From: Alphaproteobacteria bacterium
GTDB lineage: Bacteria > Pseudomonadota > Alphaproteobacteria > Rickettsiales > Rickettsiaceae
Direction of reading: 5' to 3'
Assembly: GCA_020630305.1 (NCBI GenBank)
Contig: JAHDBQ010000005.1
Span: 1 to 12,808, forward strand
DNA: 12,808 nt
Part shown: in pieces, positions 5,855-12,808 of the stretch
How positions within the stretch are numbered: the stretch's first letter is position 1
Layout of the letters: every line of letters begins with the position of its first letter
The notes under the pieces: generated by a model
The model's input: only the letters and a program-made list of their open reading frames with translations
What the model was told of the DNA's origin: nothing
Databases searched by the model: none
Translations under genes and position numbers: made by a program

Positions 5855-8284
5855 GTGTCTAAAAAATCTAATGCAAATTTGTATAATAATTCAGCTGGTG
5901 ACTTTATACCAGTTGTTTGTCACTATGACGAGAATACTCTACTTACTCGAAATGGAGAGCTAGTACAAACTATTGAAATAAAAGGCCTTGGCGCTGATAA
6001 CATTAATACCAATCTAATGAATCTTCGCGCAGCAATCCGCAAGGCAATTGCTGAGTCATCAACTAATAGAGAACTTGCCTTCTGGGTGCACACGATAAGA
6101 CGCAAGGGAAATCTCGATGATGAAGCAAAATATTACGGTTTTTTTGCAGCAAATTTACATGATATCTGGAGCAGAAAGAATTTCTGGCAAGATAAATTCA
6201 TAAACAGATTATACATAACAATAGTCACCAAACCTCTTAGTTTAAAATGCAGAAACGCAACATCTATAATCAGATCATTTTTTGCCGGTCGCGTTAAAAA
6301 AATAGAAGCAAACCATTTAACAAAATCATTTGAAAAAATATCATCAGCAACCGAAAACATAGTTAAAATGCTATCAGATTATGGCGCTAAGAAACTTGGC
6401 ATATACGCTGAAAACAATAAATGCTACTCTGAACCGATATTTCTTTATAATAAAATTGTTCATCTTAATGAAAATGAATGCGAGCTGCCAATTTCTGATA
6501 TATCCTCAGTACTTGATTCACATAAATATGCAATAGGTAATAATAAGATAGAAGTTATTGATGAGAAAAGCAAAAAATTTGCCTCTATTTTTTCATTCAA
6601 AGAGTATCAAGAAATACCAGCAACTATGTTAAATAAATTCCTGCATATTCCTGTTGAAATGATAATGACAGAAGTGTTTTACTTTATCGACAAAAAAGAA
6701 ATCGCAACAGACTTCAAGGATCAAAAATATATTTTAGGCCTTGGAGGAGACAAAGATTTATATAAATGGAAAGCGCTAGATAAGCTTGATACTACAAAAA
6801 TGAAAGATCGCTATTGCCACCAACAAATTTCATGTATGATATTTGCTGAAGATACTAAAACATTAGATTTTCATTTGCACCAAGCGTCCGAAGCACTTTC
6901 TAACCTCGGAATTATGCATGTTAAAGAAGATATTGGCATGGAAAGAGCCTTCTGGGCTCAGCTACCTGGGAATTTTTCTTTCTTATCGAGAATCAAGCCA
7001 GCGCCAATTGACAATGTAGGGGCTCTCGCTTCACTACATAATTATCCAACAGGCAACCAATATTGCCCTTGGGGCAAGGCGCTTACGCTACTTAGAGCCG
7101 AACATGGCGCGCCTTATTTTATGAATTTCCATGACCAAACAGAAAAAGGCGTAACGTGCATATTTGGTGATAAAAAATCTGGCAGAACGACTTTGCTTAA
7201 CTTTTTGCTATCTGAGGCAGATAAATTTTATCCGACCACATTATATTTAACAGATGTAATGGATTCCGGTATTTATATTAAAGCAAGAGGTGGTAAGTGG
7301 TTCCAAAGAAAAACCAATATGATTAACCCCTTAATTTGCGATGATACAGAAAGCAGCAAAGAATATTTATTCATGTTTTTTAAGATAATTGCTAAACATT
7401 TCTTTGATCCAATGTCGCCCGCGCAACTTAAAGAATTGCAAGAAATTAGTAACAGCGTGTTTGAACTACCAAATGAGAAACGAAAATTATCAGAAATAAT
7501 AGCTAAGATAAAAGACAAAAGCGGAATGATAAAAGAACGCCTTGCAGATTATGCAAAAGATGGTGAACATTATGGTGTTTTTGAAACTGAAGGTGAAAAG
7601 GAGATAGAATTAAATGAAGGAGATCTGGTCGCGCTGAATTTACAAGATTTCGATGATTATGCTTACAAAGAAAAAAACTATCCTAAAGAAAAAAAATATA
7701 TCAAGCAGTTTAATTATAAATTAAATACATTACGGGCAGTAAAAGCAGCTATTATGCTATCTGCGCAGAATAAATTAGAGAGTATCTCTGAGGGGCCAAA
7801 AATATTTGCCGTAGATAACCTAAATAAAATCTGCTTCCTTGAGCATTATGCAGATATCGTCTCTTTTGCAGCTAATAGAACATCAAGATCAGATAATGTA
7901 TTTGTTTTCAACGTAAATACAGCAAAATTAATCAAATTAGTTGATGGGGAAATCCAGCAACCATGGACAGAGCAATTAAATACAAAAATAATTTTATCTT
8001 CGAATAATGCAAATGAGGGATTGAAAAAAGTTACGCATATTAGCAATGAAGAATATCAAAAAATTCTTGACTTCAAAACAGGATATTATCAGTTCCTTGT
8101 TATGCAAGATGAAAAAATGGTTTCCACTGAGCTCAGCATTGGATCTTTGCCTGGTATTGTTAAAATATTATATGCTGAAGATACAGAAATTAAACAATAT
8201 AAAAAGATCGTCAAAGAAACTGGCGATGAAAAACCAGAGGACTGGGTAGAATCTCTTTACAATGAATTTGACGGCGCGGTGTGA
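5855..8284 (+). CDS. virB4: Divergent VirB4-family T4SS protein, probable pseudo-ATPase
   Basis: VirB4 proteins are hexameric ATPases at the cytoplasmic base of type IV secretion systems. The 809 residues follow the Rickettsiales VirB4 plan: an N-terminal domain opening with IPVVCHYDENTLLTRNGEL, a middle AFWAQLPGNFSFLSR (365-379), and a C-terminal RecA-like domain from about 430. The catalytic motifs are degenerate. Walker A is GDKKSGRTT (438-446), with Arg444 for the essential Lys. Walker B is IFAVDN (650-655), with Asn655 for the catalytic Glu. The strand VFVFNVN (682-688) has Asn where a sensor Gln is expected. This matches the second, divergent VirB4 copy (VirB4-2/RvhB4b) of Rickettsiales rather than the catalytic VirB4-1. 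The start is GTG at 5855, with no clear Shine-Dalgarno and an in-frame MSKK-type N-terminus. Its stop overlaps the next start by 4 bases. F-type TraC is less likely, given the Rickettsiales P-type motifs. Confidence 0.9.
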   Translation: MSKKSNANLYNNSAGDFIPVVCHYDENTLLTRNGELVQTIEIKGLGADNINTNLMNLRAAIRKAIAESSTNRELAFWVHTIRRKGNLDDEAKYYGFFAANLHDIWSRKNFWQDKFINRLYITIVTKPLSLKCRNATSIIRSFFAGRVKKIEANHLTKSFEKISSATENIVKMLSDYGAKKLGIYAENNKCYSEPIFLYNKIVHLNENECELPISDISSVLDSHKYAIGNNKIEVIDEKSKKFASIFSFKEYQEIPATMLNKFLHIPVEMIMTEVFYFIDKKEIATDFKDQKYILGLGGDKDLYKWKALDKLDTTKMKDRYCHQQISCMIFAEDTKTLDFHLHQASEALSNLGIMHVKEDIGMERAFWAQLPGNFSFLSRIKPAPIDNVGALASLHNYPTGNQYCPWGKALTLLRAEHGAPYFMNFHDQTEKGVTCIFGDKKSGRTTLLNFLLSEADKFYPTTLYLTDVMDSGIYIKARGGKWFQRKTNMINPLICDDTESSKEYLFMFFKIIAKHFFDPMSPAQLKELQEISNSVFELPNEKRKLSEIIAKIKDKSGMIKERLADYAKDGEHYGVFETEGEKEIELNEGDLVALNLQDFDDYAYKEKNYPKEKKYIKQFNYKLNTLRAVKAAIMLSAQNKLESISEGPKIFAVDNLNKICFLEHYADIVSFAANRTSRSDNVFVFNVNTAKLIKLVDGEIQQPWTEQLNTKIILSSNNANEGLKKVTHISNEEYQKILDFKTGYYQFLVMQDEKMVSTELSIGSLPGIVKILYAEDTEIKQYKKIVKETGDEKPEDWVESLYNEFDGAV

Positions 8285-11200
8285 GCATCATGATAAAAAG
8301 AATTTTATTGCTAATTATTATTTTAACATCAAGCTGCGCGCAGGCAAACTTTTTCGAAGAGTTAGGTAATTGTTTTGCAGACCCTTGTAACTGCGGTAAT
8401 GTAGACGGGAGAGTAGATGAAGTTTGGGGGCAAGCTAATCAGCAGGCAAGACCAAATCAAAAGCCAAATAACCTTTGCCCACCATACAATAAAAATAGTG
8501 GCAGAGAAGACCATACATGCTTAGTAAGACCAAAAGACCAATTCACAGGTGAAACAATTCCATATCCGACATTTGGTTATTATTCTAATTTATGTGCAGA
8601 AGAAGCCCCAGAATCTACATATTTTGAGCCAAAAATTAGAGTACGAGGTCAGCAATGTAATGTTTTTGGTTGTTGGACCGAAAACCATTTACTTCGCTTT
8701 GATGGAGGCTGCGTAACAATGGCCGGAGGATATCTTTTTCCGCTGCACAGAATGTGCGCTAGGATCGCCATGCCTGGGACTGAGGGAAGAGGCAAAGAAG
8801 GAGATGCAAATTATGTAGCGCCGCAAAGCCCGGACCCTGGATATACAGCTGGAAAGCATTTAAGCTATGAAGGCGAATTATTAGATGATGAAAAAATAAC
8901 ACTCACTGATGGCACAGAAATATTAGTAGCTATGCCAAAATTATGCGCCTATAACGACCCATCTTTCTTAGACTTTGATGAAGGCATTGACTTCATGGAT
9001 GTAAATCCAAATTACCAACCATCTCACAAAACAGATCAAACACATCCAGTTATGCAAGTTATTATTTCGATAATAAATACTGGAGCAGATCTTGCAAATA
9101 TTTTACCAACAATATTAGGTTCTTTGAGTGAAAAAGGCGCGGAAGAGTCAAATGGATTTGGCAAGGTCATATTAGAAGTACTTGCTGGTATTTTTAAATT
9201 TCTATCTTTTATTATAGAGATACTAGGTGATGCAGTAGCTGGTTTTCTAACAGAAATTGGCAGAATTAATAATGTTGTAAAAGATAAAAAATATGGCTGC
9301 GTAAATATACCGCAAGGTCCTATGCCTCCGCCTTATGCAGGTACTATCAACCCTGTTTTTCCAACAATTTCTATGCAAAGAATATGCCCTGTAGCAGAAA
9401 TTGATACTAAAGATGAAAATGGAGATATTATAAACGAAGCAGGTCTGCCGATAAAATCATATGAGAATGACCCATGCGTCAATCCGAATTATTTAGTTGA
9501 TCTTAGAGCTAGAAATAATTATATACATAATAGCGTTCGCGTTGGATTCGATGATTATATTCCGCTTTGCGGCAACAACACAAACACTGCAAACATAGAC
9601 CCTACGCAAGATGATTCGTGTGTGAGTATTGACAATGTTCCAGCAGCAACCCCTTCTATTATTCATGCCACTAATAATGGCTCTGATATTTTGCCAAAAT
9701 GCGCGCCCGGCGTTGAAGGTTCTTGCGTGAGTACTGTTATAGATTGTGTAGATTGCCAGAATGATAATAAAGGCTTTAGAGTGATTTATGCAATTAAAAC
9801 TGGAGATATTATTGTACCTAGCCCATACTACACTCACGACTACCCTGATTGTGGTTCTGCAGATAATACTGGCATTGCTTGCCAAATGGTCTGGGGGATA
9901 AATGCTCTGCCATTCAAAGATATTGTTCTTGAGCACAAAGCCGGCGATAGCTCCACTTATTCTGAAACGGGAATTGAAGAAACCGTAACTGTTAATTTCA
10001 CAAATAAAGATGGAATCGCAACTCCTTACATAATAAATGCAGCAATTACTGGAGCTAGCCAATTAAGCCCAGCTACAAGCCAGCAACAAGAGCCACACCA
10101 AATATGTGCAGTAGCCGCTACAAATGATTATGGATTTATTAATTGTGTAGAAAGAGCTCCAGTTCCGGAAATAAGTGTTTACGAATGCGGCTCAGAACAT
10201 TCAACTTGCTCCAGCACTCACTTTCATCCGAACATGACCCTTGGTATGCATGCTTCATATATTACTCTAAGACAAATTCCTGGTGGAGGAGTAGAAGAGA
10301 TATGGAACACTGATTCTCTTTATACAACATTACCATTATTTTCTGAGCCTGGAGGCGCAGGTAACTTCCAGAGCAGAAAATATGAAGATACAATATTCCT
10401 TGGCTCTAGCTTTAATGCATTTGTAACAGATGAGACACTAGTTTCTGAACCATTCCCAAGAAGAGAGGGTGATGAGCACAATCTTACACCAACTACATAT
10501 TTAGCTGACTATGTAAATGTAAATAATGGTGACCCAATTTATCCGCTTGACAAGAGTGGTGATGATTTTACATTAAAGCCTAACGCAACTTATTATGGAG
10601 GCTTGCAATACGTGGCGAGAGCCTATCAGTTTGGTGGCAAATATATGTGCGCTAATCCTGTTGATTCAAAAAAATGCACGCCGGAAAATAATGAAAATTG
10701 TGTTCTAAGTAGGCTACTAAATACTGATGTTGTTGATTGTCAGGTCTTTCAAAAGAAGGCTAGAGAAAAAAATGGCCTAGATATTTGCGGTAGCACAAGC
10801 GATAGCTGCATAATAAATGATTCTATTAGTGACAGTGATGGTAATTCAATAGATATCAAGAAATGTACACCAAGTACAGGTCAGCCATATTTTTGTTACG
10901 ATCATGATGAAGAAATATGCGTTGTTTCATTAAAATCTGAGGACAGAGTAATTCCATCACCTGCACTTGGCGACCAGCTAGAACCAAATCAACGTTATGA
11001 ATTAACTTATCAAACTAACTACAATAAAAATCTTTTTGTAGCGAGAACCAAAACGCCGCTAGAGATGGGGCTATGTATCGCTATTCCAAAGGCAAGGTGT
11101 AACTCAGTAACAGAAGATAATATGACTTGGAGTGCAGCAAATCTTGGAGAAACCTCCTCAGGCAGCTGCATAGGTAATTTCATAATGGAAGGAGATCCTG

Positions 11201-11328
11201 ACTATGAACGCTATTGCGGCCCTAATAGCAATTTAAATGGGGCAGTTTTAAGCAGGATTCCAAGAGACACTGCAGACCCTAGCAAAAAGATTATTCGCTG
11301 CGTTGCTCCGCCACCTGCTGGGCCGTAA
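8281..11328 (+). CDS. Large Cys-rich secreted protein resembling a VirB6 ectodomain
   Basis: The 1015-residue product starts at GTG 8281, which overlaps the VirB4-like stop by 4 bases; ATG 8290 is an equally good start and gives the cleaner signal peptide. The N-terminus is a signal sequence (IKRILLLIIILTSSCAQA). It ends in AQA, a signal peptidase I site, while the preceding SSC is only a poor lipobox. The rest is periplasmic or surface-like, with dozens of Cys spread along the length. One hydrophobic patch (256-282 and 293-323) is followed by YGCVNIPQGPMPPP (338-351) and VRVGFDDYIPLCG (419-431), which resemble ectodomain motifs I recall from Rickettsiales VirB6 paralogues. Unlike those, it has no polytopic VirB6/TrbL domain; it ends in a hydrophilic tail with CVAPPPAGP, and the next 145 bases hold no continuation. 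It is either a specialised stand-alone ectodomain or a VirB6 that lost its channel domain. The secretion link is good; the exact role is unknown. Confidence 0.75.
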   Translation: MSIMIKRILLLIIILTSSCAQANFFEELGNCFADPCNCGNVDGRVDEVWGQANQQARPNQKPNNLCPPYNKNSGREDHTCLVRPKDQFTGETIPYPTFGYYSNLCAEEAPESTYFEPKIRVRGQQCNVFGCWTENHLLRFDGGCVTMAGGYLFPLHRMCARIAMPGTEGRGKEGDANYVAPQSPDPGYTAGKHLSYEGELLDDEKITLTDGTEILVAMPKLCAYNDPSFLDFDEGIDFMDVNPNYQPSHKTDQTHPVMQVIISIINTGADLANILPTILGSLSEKGAEESNGFGKVILEVLAGIFKFLSFIIEILGDAVAGFLTEIGRINNVVKDKKYGCVNIPQGPMPPPYAGTINPVFPTISMQRICPVAEIDTKDENGDIINEAGLPIKSYENDPCVNPNYLVDLRARNNYIHNSVRVGFDDYIPLCGNNTNTANIDPTQDDSCVSIDNVPAATPSIIHATNNGSDILPKCAPGVEGSCVSTVIDCVDCQNDNKGFRVIYAIKTGDIIVPSPYYTHDYPDCGSADNTGIACQMVWGINALPFKDIVLEHKAGDSSTYSETGIEETVTVNFTNKDGIATPYIINAAITGASQLSPATSQQQEPHQICAVAATNDYGFINCVERAPVPEISVYECGSEHSTCSSTHFHPNMTLGMHASYITLRQIPGGGVEEIWNTDSLYTTLPLFSEPGGAGNFQSRKYEDTIFLGSSFNAFVTDETLVSEPFPRREGDEHNLTPTTYLADYVNVNNGDPIYPLDKSGDDFTLKPNATYYGGLQYVARAYQFGGKYMCANPVDSKKCTPENNENCVLSRLLNTDVVDCQVFQKKAREKNGLDICGSTSDSCIINDSISDSDGNSIDIKKCTPSTGQPYFCYDHDEEICVVSLKSEDRVIPSPALGDQLEPNQRYELTYQTNYNKNLFVARTKTPLEMGLCIAIPKARCNSVTEDNMTWSAANLGETSSGSCIGNFIMEGDPDYERYCGPNSNLNGAVLSRIPRDTADPSKKIIRCVAPPPAGP

Positions 11329-11432
11329 TCGTAAGAATTACTTGAATAAAAACTATTACAAATATACAACTAGGCTGCAATTTTATTAATAAATAATTAC
11401 TTTGTATTGTGTTTGCGCGTTTGTTTATACGC

Positions 11433-11438
11433 TAGAAT
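11433..11438 (+). promoter_or_regulatory. Possible -10 element before the right-edge gene
   Basis: TAGAAT (five of six consensus positions) would place a start near 11445, upstream of the AGGAA ribosome-binding site of the next gene. No convincing -35 lies 16-18 bases upstream. A perfect TATAAT at 11453-11458 is too close to that ribosome-binding site to serve. The 145-base gap 11329-11473 shows no terminator I can support. Confidence 0.22.
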
Positions 11439-11473
11439 TAAATTAATTGAACTATAATTTTAGGAATAAAATC

Positions 11474-12808
11474 ATGAAAAGCTATAATTTTACAACTAAT
11501 GACATTGCGGAATATGTTGATAAGCATAAAGATGCAGAAAACCGTAATGTAAATAACCTATTAGTTTTACATTCGCAAGCACATGCTCCAGGTTTAAAGG
11601 CTTTAAATGAAGTTTTAGATTATGCACACAATATCAAAGATGTAAAAGAAGCTTGTCAGGTGCTATTATTAAATGACCTTAGAAGATTATGCATGATTGA
11701 CTTAGAAGAATTATACAGAAAAAATAAACTTGAAGAGCCAACTTACCAAGATTATTTCCTCAATGAATTAGACAAATCTGTAAAGCAACAAGCAGGTGAA
11801 TATAGATATTTTCTTCAAAGTATTGCTCATATAAAAGACACCGAATCAAGGCCTGAGAAAATTACCGCGCACGCATTAATGCATTTATCTAATCCGGCAA
11901 TTACACTAGATGTTTTTAAAGGGGAAATTACAAGAGTTCAAAATTCATATATCGAAGCTACAAAGGAACAAACTAGAAAGGACATGGAGCGTTGCAACAA
12001 CATAATATTTAGAAATCCTGATGGTAAAAGAAGAAAAATAACCGCTGAGGAATTATATAACTCTGATGATCTTGCATTAACTGGCGAACAAAGGGAATTT
12101 ATAATTACATCATGGCACCAAGGACTGTTCAATACTGGATGGTCTGCATTAGAATGCAAAAATATGATAAATATAACTGAACAAGATAAATATAATTATG
12201 TAGGAGCAACCAACCAACAAAACAGAAATGATATTGTAATAGATGCATATAACAATAGCAAAGTATGCGTATATAATAATTCAACAAATATTATTAGAGA
12301 TTTCGATAATCCAGCTGATACGATTGATTGCTTAGATGCAGCCCTGAGAGTAGATATCACTTATCTGAAAAATGATAGTTTTATTCCAGGATGCGCTAGT
12401 GGAAAAACAGAAATATCAATTGAATTAAATGAACTAAGCGCAGAATTTAAATTAGATTTACCCAAGAAATTTGTAACTGAATATGCAAAAGTTGCAAAGG
12501 GAAAAAAGCGTCAAACATTATCAAACTATATTAACCAGAAGGCTAACATGAGTGAACAATCTAACCTGAATCGAGAGCAAATAAATATATTAAAAAAATC
12601 TTTGCTAGATTCCTATGATGCTTACAGTGAGAAAAACACTGGTAATCCGCTGAATCAAATCTTGCATGGGGAAGGTTATTCTTTAAAAGAAGCATCGATA
12701 AACCGAATTCATAAAGAAACTAAAATAGATAAAAATACATTACGTGATATTCTGCACGATGCACTAAAAGAAAGAAGGCCCAGCCAAAAAGAGAAAGGCA
12801 CCAGCATT
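11474..12808 (+). CDS. Unrecognised protein, C-terminus beyond window (partial)
   Basis: An open frame of 445 codons runs from ATG 11474 to the right edge without a stop. AGGAA at 11462-11466, 7 bases before the ATG, is a good ribosome-binding site, and codon use resembles the neighbours, so this is a real gene. I recognise no family. There is no signal peptide or membrane segment; it looks cytosolic or T4SS-delivered. Residues 1-175 are mostly predicted-helical by eye (Leu/Glu/Lys patterns such as 41-83). About 205-300 is more mixed, with aromatic and strand-like stretches (SWHQGLFNTGWSALECKN, residues 213-230). The end (about 365-435) is again helical and basic, with ERRPSQKEKG at 433-442. 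It is rich in Asn, Lys, Glu and Ile. Its position downstream of the VirB4-like and ectodomain genes makes it a candidate substrate of the secretion system, but this rests on location and lack of homology only. Confidence 0.8.
   Translation, partial: MKSYNFTTNDIAEYVDKHKDAENRNVNNLLVLHSQAHAPGLKALNEVLDYAHNIKDVKEACQVLLLNDLRRLCMIDLEELYRKNKLEEPTYQDYFLNELDKSVKQQAGEYRYFLQSIAHIKDTESRPEKITAHALMHLSNPAITLDVFKGEITRVQNSYIEATKEQTRKDMERCNNIIFRNPDGKRRKITAEELYNSDDLALTGEQREFIITSWHQGLFNTGWSALECKNMINITEQDKYNYVGATNQQNRNDIVIDAYNNSKVCVYNNSTNIIRDFDNPADTIDCLDAALRVDITYLKNDSFIPGCASGKTEISIELNELSAEFKLDLPKKFVTEYAKVAKGKKRQTLSNYINQKANMSEQSNLNREQINILKKSLLDSYDAYSEKNTGNPLNQILHGEGYSLKEASINRIHKETKIDKNTLRDILHDALKERRPSQKEKGTSI

Noticed and set aside
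8046..8249. 67-codon frame within the 3' end of the VirB4-like gene
   Set aside because: Same-strand shadow frame, no motif, and the VirB4 frame is continuous there.
9493..10062. 189-codon open frame on the minus strand
   Set aside because: It lies wholly inside the large Cys-rich gene, has odd composition and no ribosome-binding site; a shadow frame in AT-rich DNA.
11320..11345. Possible terminator after the Cys-rich gene (GTAAT/ATTAC arms)
   Set aside because: Only five AT-rich pairs and no T tract; not distinguishable from chance.
12386..12412. P-loop-like SGKT in the right-edge protein (residues 309-312)
   Set aside because: The glycine spacing does not fit G-x4-G-K-S/T (Pro is at the first Gly position), and no Walker B follows.
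1..12808. Mobile elements, tRNA genes, CRISPR arrays
   Set aside because: I saw no transposase, integrase, cloverleaf-like sequence or spaced direct repeats anywhere in the window.

Overview
The window reads as a chromosomal piece of an AT-rich, obligately intracellular alphaproteobacterium of the order Rickettsiales. Three things point there: an S12 protein with Rickettsia-like sequence (including Pro at residue 88), a VirB4 ATPase of the Rickettsiales type IV secretion family with degenerate catalytic motifs (as in the second VirB4 copy of that order), and a large Cys-rich secreted protein with features of the Rickettsiales VirB6 ectodomain. A complete dapF implies that the organism makes meso-diaminopimelate and probably some peptidoglycan. 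That fits Rickettsiaceae or Midichloriaceae better than lineages that have lost the wall, but the genus cannot be fixed from this window.

Layout, left to right. (1) The start of rpsL on the minus strand, presumably leading into the rpsL-rpsG-fusA operon outside the window. (2) Divergently, a PAP2-family membrane phosphatase. (3) A serine- and acid-rich, probably disordered 256-residue protein with no recognised domain and a strong Shine-Dalgarno; a candidate secreted effector. (4) A good sigma70-type promoter driving dapF and the overlapping tRNA methylthiotransferase gene mtaB, then gpsA and rlmH: a run of housekeeping genes. (5) A 199-base gap with two inverted repeats and a terminator-like hairpin. 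(6) A divergent VirB4 paralogue and, overlapping it by 4 bases, a 1015-residue (or 1012) signal-peptide-bearing Cys-rich protein. (7) A long open frame running off the right edge (445 codons visible, no stop), unrecognised and rich in Asn/Lys/Glu.

The most interesting part is (6)-(7). The VirB4 copy keeps the Rickettsiales VirB4 framework, but the Walker A lysine is Arg444, the Walker B glutamate is Asn655, and the position where the RecA-fold sensor glutamine is expected is Asn688. It is therefore likely a pseudo-ATPase. It is translationally coupled to a protein that resembles only the ectodomain of Rickettsiales VirB6 and lacks the polytopic VirB6/TrbL channel domain. Together they look like an accessory or specialised module of the Rickettsiales secretion system, next to two unrecognised proteins that could be substrates. 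The structural part of this is read directly from the sequence; the functional link is inference.
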